64,000 nt of DNA from Pelagovum sp. HNIBRBA483 (GCF_040931995.1 NZ_CP162412.1:558001-622000); one strand, 5' to 3'. Counted from the stretch's first letter, positions 29,939 to 40,633 are shown. The notes: generated from the sequence alone by a model not told the origin. Made by a program: numbers and translations.

Positions 29939-30648
29939 TGAGCAATTGGAAACCCAAGAGGTTTTGGAAAACAGCCCATGTCGCTGAGATGGATGGAAGC
30001 TGGGCAGTGCTCCTTGATGAACGCGAATTACGGACTCCGGCCAAGGCCCCCTTACGGCTGAAAACACAACGACTGGCAGAGGCGGTCGCTGCAGAGTGGG
30101 ATGCCCAGAGCGAAACTGTTGACCCAAACCTGATGCCGGTGACCCGTTCAGCAAACGCGGCGATCGACAAGCTCTCTGAGCAACGAAACGAGGTCATTGC
30201 ACTCTTGGCTGCATACGGGGAAACCGATCTCCTCTGCTATCGCGCAGCAACTCCGCAAGAACTGCGGGATCGGCAAGCAATGCAATGGGATCCGGTGATT
30301 GAGTGGGCTGAGCAGAGGTTCAGTGTCCTCATTCAGGTGGGTGTGGGGGTCATGCATGTGCCCCAACCTGCGGAAACGGTTGCTAATCTGGCCCAACCGA
30401 TGAATGAGTTCTGCGATTTTTCCCTAGCGGCCTTTCATGATTTAGTTGGCATTTCCGGTTCTATCATGATCGCGCTTGCTGTGGTGGAGGGCTTCATTTC
30501 ACCTGAAAAGGGTTGGGAACTCAGCCGCCTTGACGAATCGTGGCAGGAAGAGAAGTGGGGCGCTGATGAAGAAGCGCGCGCGTTGTCAGATTCAAAGAAG
30601 AATGATTTCTTAAAGGCGATGGAGATTTTTCTTCTCGCAAATTCGTAG
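29935..30648 (+). CDS. ATP12-type F1-ATPase assembly chaperone
   Basis: Atp12 family proteins help assemble the alpha subunit into F1-ATPase and are found in alphaproteobacteria and mitochondria. The 237-residue sequence has the N-terminal KRFWKTAHV, WAVLLDERELRTPAKAPL and LAEAVAAEWDAQ segments and the C-terminal VVEGFISPEKGWELSRLDE..WQEEKWG. Overlaps the HAD gene by four bases; two adjacent ATGs are possible starts. Closes the rarA operon. Confidence 0.9.
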   Translation: MMSNWKPKRFWKTAHVAEMDGSWAVLLDERELRTPAKAPLRLKTQRLAEAVAAEWDAQSETVDPNLMPVTRSANAAIDKLSEQRNEVIALLAAYGETDLLCYRAATPQELRDRQAMQWDPVIEWAEQRFSVLIQVGVGVMHVPQPAETVANLAQPMNEFCDFSLAAFHDLVGISGSIMIALAVVEGFISPEKGWELSRLDESWQEEKWGADEEARALSDSKKNDFLKAMEIFLLANS

Positions 30649-30860
30649 CTCCGACAGGACATTCTACCGTTTGACGCCACGTTAAAAAGCGTTTGTCCTG
30701 CGGGTGCGGCCAATTGAGACCAGACTCGGTCTTGACCTAATGGGAAAATTCTTAGCATTCTTAGGCGCTGAGGGGGTTAATTCTCTCGAGCTACCTCTGC
30801 TTGGCAGGGGCAGCTAATGCGACGTCCGACTCACGGGCGAAAAATCAGGAAGAGGTAAAA

Positions 30861-31877
30861 ATGAAAAAAACCGTACTATTTGGCGCGATGGCTGTCGCAG
30901 GTCTCGCCGCAGGTGCAGCTTCTGCGGGTACACTTGACGATGTCCGTGCTGCTGGCACGCTTCGCTGTGGTGTAAGCACTGGTCTGCCGGGCTTTGCTGC
31001 TCCGGATGCGACAGGTGAATGGCAGGGCTTTGACGTCGCTGTTTGCCGCGCTGTTGCTGCCGCAGTTCTGGGCGATGCAAATGCCGTCGACTTCACGCCG
31101 CTGACCACTCAGGTTCGCTTTACTGCTTTGGCTTCTGGCGAGATTGATCTTCTGTCCCGTAACACCACATGGACCTTCTCCCGCGACGTTGACCTTAAGA
31201 ATGAATTCGTAGGCGTGAACTACTACGACGGTCAGGGCTTCATGGTTCCGCGCGAGCTTGGTGTCACTTCTGCAAAAGAACTCGATGGTGCGACTGTTTG
31301 TATCCAAACCGGCACCACGACCGAACTCAACCTTGCAGACTTCTTCCGTGCGAACAACATCAGCTATGAGCCGGTTCCGATCGAAACCAATGCTGAAGCG
31401 CAGCAGCAGTATCTCGCTGGCGCTTGTGACGTCTACACCACGGACGCGTCTGGCCTCGCAGCAACGCGGGCAACCTTTGAAAACCCAGGCGATCATGTTG
31501 TTCTCCCCGAGATCATCTCGAAAGAGCCGCTCGGCCCGCTCGTTCGGCATGGCGACCAGGACTGGGGTGATGTTGTACGTTGGACCCTGAACGGTCTGAT
31601 CGCCGCAGAAGAACTGGGCATCACTTCGGCAAACGTTTCGGAGATGGCTGCAGGAACCAACAACCCCGAGATCAACCGTATGTTGGGTAGCGAAGGTGAA
31701 CTCGGTGCGATGCTCGGCCTCGACGCTGACTGGCTCGTTCGCGTGATCAGCTCCGTTGGTAACTACGGCGAGATCTTTGAAGCTAACATCGGCGAGAGCA
31801 CTCCGATCGGTCTTGCGCGCGGCCTTAACGCGCAGTGGACTGATGGTGGCCTGCTCTACGCGCCGCCGTTCCGCTAA
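30861..31877 (+). CDS. bztA: Glutamate/glutamine/aspartate/asparagine ABC transporter, periplasmic binding protein
   Basis: The periplasmic receptor of a broad acidic/amide amino-acid importer (BztA/AapJ). The 338-residue precursor has a clear signal peptide (MKKTVLFGAMAVAGLAAGAASA) and SBP family 3 motifs: GTLRCGVSTGLPGF, the ligand-pocket region SRNTTWTFSRDVDL, and CIQTGTTTELNL. ATG chosen behind AAGAGG. An intercistronic hairpin follows, suiting the high receptor-to-permease ratio such systems need. Confidence 0.95.
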   Translation: MKKTVLFGAMAVAGLAAGAASAGTLDDVRAAGTLRCGVSTGLPGFAAPDATGEWQGFDVAVCRAVAAAVLGDANAVDFTPLTTQVRFTALASGEIDLLSRNTTWTFSRDVDLKNEFVGVNYYDGQGFMVPRELGVTSAKELDGATVCIQTGTTTELNLADFFRANNISYEPVPIETNAEAQQQYLAGACDVYTTDASGLAATRATFENPGDHVVLPEIISKEPLGPLVRHGDQDWGDVVRWTLNGLIAAEELGITSANVSEMAAGTNNPEINRMLGSEGELGAMLGLDADWLVRVISSVGNYGEIFEANIGESTPIGLARGLNAQWTDGGLLYAPPFR

Positions 31878-31889
31878 GATCTGACTTTT

Positions 31890-31918
31890 GTGAGGGCGCA
31901 GAATTTCTGCGCCCTCAC
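31890..31918 (+). promoter_or_regulatory. Intercistronic hairpin between bztA and bztB
   Basis: Perfect 12-bp stem GTGAGGGCGCAG / CTGCGCCCTCAC with a five-base loop and no T-run. Likely protects the upstream bztA message from 3' decay or partially terminates. Confidence 0.7.
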
Positions 31919-32011
31919 TTACTAAGAAGGGACGTAAAACGTCCTGCTCCAATTGCAGATGTCATGGGGAAATGACCTGCAACAAATTAGGGGCCGCGGG
32001 GAGATACCAGA

Positions 32012-33226
32012 ATGACGATGCCTTCAGAGGCGCCCAAACAGGCGTTCCGGCTCAGCCAACTTATTTACGACACACGCTATAGATCGATGACCATTCAGGT
32101 CTTCGCGATGATCATGCTTATGCTGGTTTTTTCGTGGCTGTTGTCGAACACAGTACAGAACCTACAAGCGCTCGGTAAGGACTTTGATTTCGGATTCCTT
32201 ACTCAGCCCGCAGGATATGACATCAACCAACGGCTGATCGACTATTCCTCGCAAAGCACACACGGGCGTGCAGCGATCGTTGGTATTCTGAATACGGTCC
32301 TGGTGGCATTTCTCGGTTGTATCCTTGCCACTGTTGTTGGCGTTCTGGTTGGCGTTCTGCGCCTTTCCAAAAACTGGATCGTTTCCCGCCTGATGGCCGT
32401 TTATGTCGAGGGCTTCCGCAACGTCCCTCTGCTGCTCTGGATCATCGCCATTTTTGCGGTGATGTCAGAGAGCATGCCTCAGCCTCGTGCCTTCAGAGAA
32501 GGCGGCGGCGCTTCGATGATGTTGGGTGATAGCATTGCTGTCACCAATCGCGGGGTATATGTACCTGCGCCGATTTGGGCTGACGGATCCGCGTTCTTGA
32601 TCGCGATCTTCGTTTTGTCGCTTGTCGCAATTGTCTTTTTCCGCAGATATGCGGCGAAGCGCCAAGAGGCGACTGGCGAAATCCTTCCTGTTTTCTGGAT
32701 CTCCGCTGCGCTGTTTTTTATCCCTTCGGTATTGTTCTACTTCATCCTAGGGCGACCGGTTAGCCTTGAGTATCCGGAACTGGGCGGCTTCAACTTCAAT
32801 GGTGGGTTTCATCTACGCAATTCGTTGATCGCGCTTTGGTTGGCACTTTCGCTCTATACTGGCGCTTTCATCGCAGAAATCGTTCGTGCAGGTATTCTGG
32901 CGGTTTCCAAAGGGCAGTCTGAGGCTGCATTTGCTCTGGGGCTTCGTCCGAACCGGACAATGTCCTTGGTGATTCTCCCGCAAGCGCTGCGGGTGATCAT
33001 TCCGCCGCTGATTTCGCAATATTTGAACCTGACCAAGAACTCCTCATTGGCCATCGCCGTTGGATATATGGACGTCCGCTCAACGCTGGGGGGCATCACC
33101 ATTAACCAAACCGGACGTGAGCTAGAGGGAATGCTGCTGCTCGGCACGTTCTACCTGCTACTGAGCCTGCTGATATCTTGGGTGATGAACATTTTTAACA
33201 ACAGCAAGAAGCTGAAGGAGCGTTAA
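32012..33226 (+). CDS. bztB: Amino-acid ABC transporter permease BztB/AapQ
   Basis: Inner-membrane permease of the importer. The 404-residue protein has about eight hydrophobic spans and the long mid-protein insertion typical of AapQ/BztB. The ABC-coupling EAA-like loop is EAAFALGLRPNRTMSLVILPQ (from about residue 304). It pairs with BztC as a heterodimer. AAGGAGC near its end serves as the ribosome binding site of bztC. Confidence 0.94.
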   Translation: MTMPSEAPKQAFRLSQLIYDTRYRSMTIQVFAMIMLMLVFSWLLSNTVQNLQALGKDFDFGFLTQPAGYDINQRLIDYSSQSTHGRAAIVGILNTVLVAFLGCILATVVGVLVGVLRLSKNWIVSRLMAVYVEGFRNVPLLLWIIAIFAVMSESMPQPRAFREGGGASMMLGDSIAVTNRGVYVPAPIWADGSAFLIAIFVLSLVAIVFFRRYAAKRQEATGEILPVFWISAALFFIPSVLFYFILGRPVSLEYPELGGFNFNGGFHLRNSLIALWLALSLYTGAFIAEIVRAGILAVSKGQSEAAFALGLRPNRTMSLVILPQALRVIIPPLISQYLNLTKNSSLAIAVGYMDVRSTLGGITINQTGRELEGMLLLGTFYLLLSLLISWVMNIFNNSKKLKER

Positions 33227-33228
33227 TC

Positions 33229-34545
33229 ATGAATACGCCATCCTCAAACGACTTCAGTTTCGTCCGCACAGAGATGATCCCTGAAAAAGAGCCGCCGTTG
33301 ACGGAAAAGGGTATCATCAAATGGGCACGCGAAAACCTTTTCTCGGGCCCGTTGAACACGATCCTGACATTGGCCTCGCTTTATGTGATTTGGTTCGCAG
33401 TAAGCCACGTCTTTCCGTGGTTTGCGAATTCCATTTGGGACGCGGGGTCGCTAACTGAATGTAGAGAAATCCGAGATGCGCGTTTCGGGGAAGGCGTGTC
33501 GTCGGCCTGTTTCGCGGTTATTTCGGATCGCTGGCAACAGCTGATTTTCGGTTTCTACCCGAGCTCGGGATACTGGCGGCCGTTGGTGGCATTGTTTGTG
33601 TTCCTTGCCGCACTCTACCCGGTCCTGTTCTCTGAATCTTCGAGAAAACTTCTCCTGCTGTCTGCGGCGGCGCCATTTGTGATGTTCATGCTGCTCTGGG
33701 GTGGATCAATCTGGACGCCGATTTCGGTCGCCGTTGGATTTGGTGTCGGTGTCGCGGCATACAGGATCGCCCTGCCAATTGTAGGAAACCTTTTTGCGGT
33801 CGCTGCGACAGTCATTGCTCCGATCCTCTACTGGCTCTTCATGAGTGGTGTGATTGCGTCGACGCTGCATTTCGTACTTCCAATCGGCTTACCGTTTGTT
33901 GAATCGAAAGATTTCGGCGGCTTCACCTTGTCGTTCATCATCGGCATTTCGGGTATCATTCTGTCCCTTCCATTGGGCATCCTGCTCGCGCTTGGGCGTC
34001 AGTCGAATATGTTGATCATCAACAAGATTTCGGTGGCGTTTATCGAGGTTATTCGGGGTGTTCCGCTGATTGTGTGGTTGTTCACCGCGTCGCTGCTGCT
34101 GAATTACTTCCTGCCCCCCGGAACGAACTTTGACCTCATGTTGCGCGTGATCATCATGGTGACGTTGTTCTCGGCAGCTTATATTGCCGAAGTTGTTCGT
34201 GGCGGCCTCGCGGCGCTACCGAGAGGCCAATATGAAGCGGCAGATTCATTGGGACTCGATTATTGGAAGGCCATGCGCCTCATCATCCTGCCACAAGCGT
34301 TGAAGATTTCCATTCCCGGCATCGTGAACACCTTCATTGGATTGTTCAAAGATACGACGCTTGTTGTCTTCATCGGTCTTCTTGATCCGATTGGACTGTC
34401 CAATGCGATCCGTGCCTCGACCGATTGGAACGGTGTGTATTGGGAACTCTTCGTCTTTATTGGCCTGCTTTTCTTTGTGTGCTGCTTCAGCATGGGCCGC
34501 TATTCACTTTACCTGGAGAAGAAGCTCCAGCGTGAACACCGCTAA
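33229..34545 (+). CDS. bztC: Amino-acid ABC transporter permease BztC/AapM
   Basis: Second permease subunit, 438 residues, with about nine hydrophobic segments, the [15 protein letters not shown] segment and the coupling loop [21 protein letters not shown] split around residue 335. Conserved [17 protein letters not shown] precedes it. Two bases after bztB. Confidence 0.94.
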   Translation: MNTPSSNDFSFVRTEMIPEKEPPLTEKGIIKWARENLFSGPLNTILTLASLYVIWFAVSHVFPWFANSIWDAGSLTECREIRDARFGEGVSSACFAVISDRWQQLIFGFYPSSGYWRPLVALFVFLAALYPVLFSESSRKLLLLSAAAPFVMFMLLWGGSIWTPISVAVGFGVGVAAYRIALPIVGNLFAVAATVIAPILYWLFMSGVIASTLHFVLPIGLPFVESKDFGGFTLSFIIGISGIILSLPLGILLALGRQSNMLIINKISVAFIEVIRGVPLIVWLFTASLLLNYFLPPGTNFDLMLRVIIMVTLFSAAYIAEVVRGGLAALPRGQYEAADSLGLDYWKAMRLIILPQALKISIPGIVNTFIGLFKDTTLVVFIGLLDPIGLSNAIRASTDWNGVYWELFVFIGLLFFVCCFSMGRYSLYLEKKLQREHR

Positions 34546-34556
34546 GGAGACCAGAA

Positions 34557-35348
34557 ATGTCTGAACTCGCAATCGACCGCACTATCGACCGTAGCCAGAT
34601 GACGGTTTCTGACGAAGTAGCCATTCAGATCAGTGATATGAACAAATGGTATGGCTCGTTCCACGTTCTCCGCGACATCAACCTGACGGTAAACCGCGGC
34701 GAACGGATCGTTATTTGCGGACCGTCCGGATCAGGGAAATCGACTTTGATCCGCTGTATCAACCGGCTCGAAGAGCATCAGGCGGGTACGATCATTGTGG
34801 ATGGGACGGAACTGTCGTCCGATCTCAAGAACATTGATAAAATTCGCTCGGAAGTGGGAATGTGTTTTCAGCACTTCAACTTGTTCCCGCATCTCACCAT
34901 TCTTGAGAATTGCACTCTCGCTCCGATCTGGGTTCGCAAGACCCCGAAGAAGGAAGCGGAAGAGATCGCGATGCACTACCTTGAGAAGGTCAAGATCCCA
35001 GACCAAGCCCTGAAATATCCGGGTCAGCTTTCCGGCGGACAGCAACAGCGGGTTGCAATTGCGCGGTCACTTTGCATGAAGCCTCGGATCATGCTTTTTG
35101 ATGAGCCAACGTCTGCACTTGATCCGGAAATGATTAAGGAAGTTCTGGATACGATGATCGAGCTCGCCGAAGAGGGCATGACGATGCTCTGCGTAACCCA
35201 TGAAATGGGGTTTGCAAGGCAGGTTGCCAATCGTGTTATCTTCATGGACCAAGGGCAAATCGTCGAGCAAAACGAACCTGAAGAGTTCTTTGGCAATCCG
35301 CAGTCGGATCGAACCAAGCTGTTCTTGAGCCAGATATTGGGTCACTAA
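34557..35348 (+). CDS. bztD: Amino-acid ABC transporter ATPase BztD/AapP
   Basis: Cytoplasmic ATPase of the importer, 263 residues. Walker [10 protein letters not shown] (about residues 59-67), Q-loop [10 protein letters not shown], signature [13 protein letters not shown], Walker [15 protein letters not shown] and H-loop VTHEMGFAR are all intact. An AAGGAGA site precedes the start. Ends four bases from the convergent sixA stop, with no terminator visible. Confidence 0.96.
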   Translation: MSELAIDRTIDRSQMTVSDEVAIQISDMNKWYGSFHVLRDINLTVNRGERIVICGPSGSGKSTLIRCINRLEEHQAGTIIVDGTELSSDLKNIDKIRSEVGMCFQHFNLFPHLTILENCTLAPIWVRKTPKKEAEEIAMHYLEKVKIPDQALKYPGQLSGGQQQRVAIARSLCMKPRIMLFDEPTSALDPEMIKEVLDTMIELAEEGMTMLCVTHEMGFARQVANRVIFMDQGQIVEQNEPEEFFGNPQSDRTKLFLSQILGH

Positions 35349-35352
35349 ACCG

Positions 35353-35853
35353 CTATAGCTCTTTCGGTATCACGAAGTTAGTTATTGCCCCTGTTTTTGG
35401 GGCAATTTCGTTCCAGTTGACGAAATCGAAATTGAAAACCGTGGTCGCGCCGGTCGGGTAATCTGCAAAACGCGCGTGTTTCGCCGGAGTACTTGCCAAA
35501 ATTTGGGCGGTTAGGGCGATAGTCGGATTGTGCCCGACGATCATGGTGAGGTTGTCTGCCTGTATGGCAACCAGCTTCAAAATTGTCTGAGGGTCGGCGT
35601 GATAGAGCTCAGGTTCCGCCGATAATGTTGGCACCTTCGGGAACATGCTGGAAATCAGTTGTGCCGTCTCCGTTGTGCGCAGAGCATCAGAATGGAAGAT
35701 GGTTCGTGGCTGGTATCCATGTGTGCCGAGCCATGAGCCTATTTTCACAGCCGCTTCTCTTCCACGCGCATTGAGCGGGCGGGCGTGATCTGAAGAAGCG
35801 CTGGTGCTCCAATCTGACTTCGCGTGGCGTGACAGTATGAGCGTCTTGTTCAT
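35353..35853 (-). CDS. SixA-family histidine phosphatase
   Basis: The 166-residue protein has the histidine-phosphatase fold: LSRHAKSDW at residues 7-15 with the catalytic His in RHA (the SixA-type variant of RHG), DHARPLNARGREAA, and the second His in MIVGHNPTIA (about residue 104-113). SixA proteins remove phosphate from phosphohistidine proteins such as Hpt domains or NPr; the target here is unknown. Last gene of a leftward operon, overlapping the ferredoxin-like gene by four bases. Confidence 0.85.
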   Translation of the reverse strand: MNKTLILSRHAKSDWSTSASSDHARPLNARGREAAVKIGSWLGTHGYQPRTIFHSDALRTTETAQLISSMFPKVPTLSAEPELYHADPQTILKLVAIQADNLTMIVGHNPTIALTAQILASTPAKHARFADYPTGATTVFNFDFVNWNEIAPKTGAITNFVIPKEL

Positions 35854-36488
35854 CGGTGGAACTGCCTCATGTGATAAGCTGATTGTTCGGGCAATCGCTT
35901 TTCTTGTCCAACGGGGCAGGCGCGCCGCGCTTGGCAGCCGCTTGTCATGCAGGTGCTACCTGAGGGAGAGGAGAGATAGCCATGACAGGCTTGTACATCA
36001 TAGGACGCGTGCTCTAAGGCTGATACGGGGCAAGCTATCATGCAAGGTTGTTCACAATATGTGCATGGGTTCGATTGCGTCTCGGATGGAATGAACTCGG
36101 GAACCGAGATCGCCCCGCGGTAAGAAATGAAGAGCCCTCGTGTTCTATGTACCAACAGACCAACAGGGGACTGCCAGCATTTGCCGGAAGCGAGCGCCCA
36201 TTGAACAAACGGTGGGTAGCTCGGTCCGTCGCTAGGCATATAGGCCGTTCCACCAAACGCACGGGCAATATCTTCAATTACGCGCCGTGACCACCTGTCG
36301 AGAGGATCCGCAGCACCGTCCTGCCATTCTGAGGCTTCTTTGAAAAGTGGCCAAAAACGGGGTTCGTCGGGTGAAATCAGAAGGACAGTTTTGGCATTGT
36401 TCGGCATTAGCTGACGCGCGTTCACGATTCCGGAGATGAAGAGCCCCTGTTGCCCTAGAGAGCGTTCAAGGCTCTCAAGCAATTTCAT
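35850..36488 (-). CDS. 4Fe-4S ferredoxin-like protein
   Basis: A 212-residue soluble protein with a C-terminal cysteine-rich domain: [17 protein letters not shown] (about residues 142-158), a standard CxxC-x3-C-x3-CP cluster-binding pattern, followed by a second, irregular Cys set in [15 protein letters not shown]. The N-terminal 135 residues are not recognised beyond a general similarity to the non-cluster part of QueG-like proteins. Function is unassigned. Coupled by ATGA overlaps to both argB and sixA. Confidence 0.65.
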   Translation of the reverse strand: MKLLESLERSLGQQGLFISGIVNARQLMPNNAKTVLLISPDEPRFWPLFKEASEWQDGAADPLDRWSRRVIEDIARAFGGTAYMPSDGPSYPPFVQWALASGKCWQSPVGLLVHRTRGLFISYRGAISVPEFIPSETQSNPCTYCEQPCMIACPVSALEHASYDVQACHGYLSSPSGSTCMTSGCQARRACPVGQEKRLPEQSAYHMRQFHR

Positions 36489-37363
36489 GGGCGCCTTGGG
36501 CGTATACTGGGCGCAGTCGAGCGAATGATCGATCCTGCGCCATGTTCCGTGAAAAGCTCCAATAGGCTGGCGTTGGGCAGTCGCCCATCAAGGATCACAA
36601 CAGCCCGTACGCCGTCTTCGATGGCCTTCAGCGCTGTCTCTGTCTTTGGGATCATACCACCAGAGATTACGCCACTTTTGGTTAGCTCTTTGACCTGTTC
36701 GGGGCTCAGCTGGGTCAGAACCTGCCCTGACTCATCTTTCACGCCGGCCACATCTGTCAATAGGAGGAGACGATCTGCTTGCAGGGCGCCGGCAATCGCG
36801 CCAGCCGCTGTGTCGCCATTAACGTTGAATGTTTCATTGTCGTTGACGCCCGTCGCAACGGGCGCAACGACAGGAATTATTCCGGCATCGAAGAGGTCCC
36901 TCAGGACTTGCACGTTCATCTCGACGGGTTTGCCGACAAAACCCAAATCGGGATCATCTGCCTCGCAAACAAGCAGGTCATCGTCCTTGCCCGATAGCCC
37001 GACTGCCCGACCGCCTTGGTCATTGATTGCTTGGACGATCCGTTTGTTGACCAAGCCGGATAGCACCATCTCGACGACCTCAACCGTCGGTTTGTCTGTG
37101 ACGCGTTTGCCGCGAACGAACTTCGACTCGATCCCAAGTTTGCCGAGCAGATCATTGATCATCGGACCACCGCCATGCACCACGACAGGGTTCACCCCGA
37201 CTTGCCGCATCAGCACGATATCACGCGCGAAATCTGCCATAGCGGCGTCATCGCCCATTGCATTGCCGCCGAACTTGATCACGACGATCGCGCCTGAATA
37301 ACGTTGGAGATAGGGTAGCGCTTCGGAAAGGGTTCTCGCCGTTGCGATCCAATCACGATTCAT
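36485..37363 (-). CDS. argB: N-acetylglutamate kinase
   Basis: ArgB phosphorylates N-acetylglutamate in arginine synthesis. The 292-residue enzyme has [13 protein letters not shown] (Lys and Gly loop), [14 protein letters not shown], and the C-terminal [22 protein letters not shown] took the ATG behind GAGGAAAC rather than the GTG five codons upstream. Overlaps the ferredoxin-like gene by four bases; its own start is 35 bases after engB. Confidence 0.96.
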   Translation of the reverse strand: MNRDWIATARTLSEALPYLQRYSGAIVVIKFGGNAMGDDAAMADFARDIVLMRQVGVNPVVVHGGGPMINDLLGKLGIESKFVRGKRVTDKPTVEVVEMVLSGLVNKRIVQAINDQGGRAVGLSGKDDDLLVCEADDPDLGFVGKPVEMNVQVLRDLFDAGIIPVVAPVATGVNDNETFNVNGDTAAGAIAGALQADRLLLLTDVAGVKDESGQVLTQLSPEQVKELTKSGVISGGMIPKTETALKAIEDGVRAVVILDGRLPNASLLELFTEHGAGSIIRSTAPSIRPRRP

Positions 37364-37398
37364 ATTCTGTTTCCTCACGTCGGGTCCTCTTGCGCAGA

Positions 37399-38049
37399 TC
37401 AGTCGAGACTGGCGATTATTGATCGTAGCGTTTCTATCCCATCACCTTTTTCGGATGATGTCAGGAGAATTTCTGGAAAAGCAGCCGGATGCCGCGTCAG
37501 CGCTGCCCGCGTTCTTTCGAGAGAGCTTTCAAGATCGGCCTTTTTCAATTTATCTGTCTTCGTGAGGATCGCTTGGAAAGTTACTGCGGAATGATCCAGC
37601 AAGCTCATGATCTCTTCGTCAACGCCCTTTGCGCCATGGCGTGCGTCGATCAGTACGAAGACACGGCGCAACGAAGGACGCCCTGAAAGATACGCTTTCA
37701 GCAGCTTCTGCCATTTTTCAACCACTGCTAGGGGCGCGTTGGCGAAACCATAGCCTGGGAGGTCGACAAGGTAGAAATCATCTCCGATCGTGAAAAAGTT
37801 GATCTCTTGCGTCCTCCCCGGGGTGTTGGAGGCGCGGGCGAGTGCTTTTCGACCGGTAAGTGCGTTGATCAGGCTGGACTTCCCGACATTGGAACGGCCT
37901 GCAAAGCACACTTCCACACGATCGGCTGGTGGCAGGCCTGACATCGCCACGACGCCCTTGAGAAAATCTATTGGCCCCGTGAAGAGCTTTCGTCCGGTCT
38001 CTTTGGCGAGGTCATCGGGCGCTTCGCTGATCGGAAATGTCAGTTTCAT
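37399..38049 (-). CDS. engB: Ribosome-biogenesis GTPase EngB (YihA/YsxC)
   Basis: Essential GTPase for 50S assembly. The 216-residue protein shows G1 [12 protein letters not shown] (about residue 51), switch region [14 protein letters not shown]3 DLPGYGFA, and G4 TKTDKL. ATG taken at the ATGA overlap with the MOSC gene behind GAGGTG. Confidence 0.95.
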   Translation of the reverse strand: MKLTFPISEAPDDLAKETGRKLFTGPIDFLKGVVAMSGLPPADRVEVCFAGRSNVGKSSLINALTGRKALARASNTPGRTQEINFFTIGDDFYLVDLPGYGFANAPLAVVEKWQKLLKAYLSGRPSLRRVFVLIDARHGAKGVDEEIMSLLDHSAVTFQAILTKTDKLKKADLESSLERTRAALTRHPAAFPEILLTSSEKGDGIETLRSIIASLD

Positions 38050-38807
38050 TGGAGCACCTCTACGCAATCACCAGCGCTTATCTGTCCGGTTTTTATAACT
38101 TCGGCATATACACCGAAAACACGCTCGCCCAAAAGCTTGTCCAAAGTCCCGAGCGTATCCAAATCCCGAATTCCGGTTTGCGGATTGGCTTGTGTGTGCG
38201 GGCAGCGCACAATAGGCTCACGGATTGCCAATTCAGCACCACCAATGCGAAGTGTTTTGCCAATCCACTCAAGTTCCTCCCAAGGTGAGGTTCCGTCGAT
38301 CCAGATATTACCGCGCCAACGTTCGGGGGCAACGTTGATGCCCGTGGCATGCTGGACGGCATCATGCGATGCACTTGTCATGATAGAGATCGACGGGAAG
38401 TCGGTATCTGTCCATGCCCTTTGGGGGAGGCTTACGATAGAAACAGGTTTGGTCCTTTGTGCATCGTAAAGGGGGATAACCCATTGGATGAAGCGCTCAA
38501 CGTCCGACTCATCATCAGGATTGAATGAAACGCTGCCAATGTCCTGATGCTGAAGTGTAATGTTGTTCGCTGCTTCATCAAATTCGGCCCAAATGCCCGC
38601 AAGACTTGGCGTTCTCGTACCAATCATGAAGTTGCGGCAAGGAACCCATTGGCCTTCGGCGGCTTCGGGGGCTGTGCTTTTGTGCGTGACACCCCAACGG
38701 CGATCAAAGGGGAAGGGTCTGTGAGTGGCCAGGAGGGCGCAGGCGACCTGCTCCCTCCCGTGGCTCTTGATCGGGTGCCGCCAGAGGTTGGCGACTGAAA
38801 AGGTCAC
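38046..38807 (-). CDS. MOSC domain protein
   Basis: The 253-residue protein has the MOSC N-terminal beta-barrel start (VANLWRHPIKSHGRE) and the MOSC core with ERWRGNIWIDGTSPWEELEW, GGAELAIREPIVRCPHTQANP and LGERVFGVYAEVIKTG. The Cys in VRCPHT is the conserved MOSC cysteine proposed to carry sulfur or molybdenum cofactor. Physiological substrate unknown. Coupled by ATGA overlaps to yidC and engB. Confidence 0.85.
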   Translation of the reverse strand: MTFSVANLWRHPIKSHGREQVACALLATHRPFPFDRRWGVTHKSTAPEAAEGQWVPCRNFMIGTRTPSLAGIWAEFDEAANNITLQHQDIGSVSFNPDDESDVERFIQWVIPLYDAQRTKPVSIVSLPQRAWTDTDFPSISIMTSASHDAVQHATGINVAPERWRGNIWIDGTSPWEELEWIGKTLRIGGAELAIREPIVRCPHTQANPQTGIRDLDTLGTLDKLLGERVFGVYAEVIKTGQISAGDCVEVLQ

Positions 38808-40633
38808 TTCTTGGTTCCCTTTGCGGATGACGTTTTGGTGTCAGCTTCAGCCTTCTTACGCTTGAAGCTCGACGTGATGTTTCCGAATACGTCCGGTTTG
38901 TGGCCGTGGCTTCGCATAATCGCGTATTGCTGTAGGAAAGTGATGGTGTTGTTCGCGATCCAGTAGAGAACCAAGCCGCTTGCGAAGCTGCCCAACATGA
39001 ACATGAAGATCCATGGCATCCATGCGAAGACCATCTTCTGCGTTGGGTCGGTGGGTGCCGGATTCAGCTTTTGCTGCAGCCACATGGAAATCCCGAGTAG
39101 GATCGGAAGTACGCCCAGAGAGACGATCGCAAACAGGCTGCCCGGCTCAGGTGTGCCATAGGGCAACAGGCCGAACAGGTTCAGGATCGATGACGGGTCA
39201 GGGGCGGAGAGGTCGCGGATCCAGCCAATCCACTCTGCATGGCGCAGTTCGATTGTGACGAAGATAACTTTGTAGAGGGAGAAGAAGATCGGGATCTGAA
39301 TGAGGATCGGGAGACATCCGGAAGCCGGGTTAACTTTATTCTCTTTATAAAGCTTCATCATGCCTTGCTGAAGCGCCTGCCGGTCGTCCCCCGCGCGTTC
39401 CTTGAGCTTCTCCATCTCTGGCTGAAGCTCTTTCATTTTTGCCATGGAGACGTAGGACTTGTAGGCCAGCGGGAGCACGATTGCTTTGATGATGAGGGTG
39501 AGTGCGATGATCGACCATCCCATGTTGCCGACGACGCCGTTCAGCCAATGGAGGAGAGAGAAAATCGGCTTGGTGAGGAAGAAGAACCATCCCCAGTCGA
39601 TCGAGTCGACAAAGCGATCAACGCCTTGCTCATCTTGATAGGTGCGGATGGCTTCCCATTCTTTCGGGCCCACAAACAAGCGCGTCGTGACCTGTACGTC
39701 GCTTCCGTTTGCAATCGTCTCAACAGGCATCACTGCCTCGGACTGATAAATCTCACGCGACGCGAAATATTTAGACACTGATCGGAATGGCGTCCCTTGC
39801 TCGGGGATCAGCGTGGTCATCCAGTAGTGATCAGTATAGCCAATCCAGCCGCTCTCTGCGACTTCGATGCGTTCGGCTTGAGTGCCATCGTCAGCGCTGA
39901 CGCCGTAGTCTTCAATATCCTTGTAGGACGTCTCTTCCAACGTGCCATCGGACATACGGACGAGGCCTTCGTGCAAGATGAAGAAGCGCTTGAGGTTATC
40001 GGGCAAGGTGTGCCGCCGGATCAAACCGTAGGGTCGGAGCACGACCTCTTCGCCTGACGCGTTGGAGACGGACTGCGTGATCGAGAACATGAACTGGTCG
40101 TCGACGTTGATTTCCTTGCGGAAAGTGAGCCCTTGCCCGTTATCCCAAACGAGCACAACGGGGGTTTCCGGTGTGAGCTTGTCGCCGCTCTCAATCGACC
40201 AAAGAGTATCGGGATCCGGCACGTTGACACCGTTTCCTGCCCATCCAAAGACAGCGAGATAAGCGTCGTTTTCGCCCTGAGGACGCATGAGCCGAACGGT
40301 TTCGGCGTCCTCATCGATCGTCTCGCGGTATTCGGTCAGATAAACGTCATCCAATCGCCCACCTTGTAGGGAAAGTGAGCCTGACAATTCCGGCGTCTCG
40401 ATCGCGATGCGGGCCGCTTCAACGGTAGCGTCCTCGGTTGGCTGTGCCGGTGCGGTTGTCGTCGACGTGACGCCGACATCTGGCGTTTCGACGCTTTGCG
40501 TGGCGTCGCTGGCAACCTCGGTCGTGGTTTCAGGATCGGCAGGAGGCTCCGGTGGGAACAGGATCAGCCAGGTCAAAATAACCATAAAACTGAGGACAGT
40601 TGCCTTTAAAAAGTTCTTGTTCTGATCGTCCAT
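38804..40633 (-). CDS. yidC: Membrane protein insertase YidC
   Basis: YidC inserts and folds inner-membrane proteins with or without Sec. The start MDDQNKNFLKATVLSF gives 609 residues and matches Rhodobacterales YidC; a longer frame adds seven codons. An N-terminal membrane anchor, a Thr/Ala/Pro-rich linker, a large periplasmic P1 domain (about 80-340) and the conserved C-terminal five-helix domain (GWSIIALTLIIKAIVLPLA; MMKLYKENKVNPASGCLPIL) are visible. A Lys-rich tail ends it. First gene of the yidC-MOSC-engB-argB-ferredoxin-sixA operon. Confidence 0.95.
   Translation of the reverse strand: MDDQNKNFLKATVLSFMVILTWLILFPPEPPADPETTTEVASDATQSVETPDVGVTSTTTAPAQPTEDATVEAARIAIETPELSGSLSLQGGRLDDVYLTEYRETIDEDAETVRLMRPQGENDAYLAVFGWAGNGVNVPDPDTLWSIESGDKLTPETPVVLVWDNGQGLTFRKEINVDDQFMFSITQSVSNASGEEVVLRPYGLIRRHTLPDNLKRFFILHEGLVRMSDGTLEETSYKDIEDYGVSADDGTQAERIEVAESGWIGYTDHYWMTTLIPEQGTPFRSVSKYFASREIYQSEAVMPVETIANGSDVQVTTRLFVGPKEWEAIRTYQDEQGVDRFVDSIDWGWFFFLTKPIFSLLHWLNGVVGNMGWSIIALTLIIKAIVLPLAYKSYVSMAKMKELQPEMEKLKERAGDDRQALQQGMMKLYKENKVNPASGCLPILIQIPIFFSLYKVIFVTIELRHAEWIGWIRDLSAPDPSSILNLFGLLPYGTPEPGSLFAIVSLGVLPILLGISMWLQQKLNPAPTDPTQKMVFAWMPWIFMFMLGSFASGLVLYWIANNTITFLQQYAIMRSHGHKPDVFGNITSSFKRKKAEADTKTSSAKGTKK

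Noticed and set aside
30649-30860. A definite promoter for bztA
   Set aside because: TTGACC-like boxes are present at about 30732 but no good -10 element at 16-18 bases; left uncalled.
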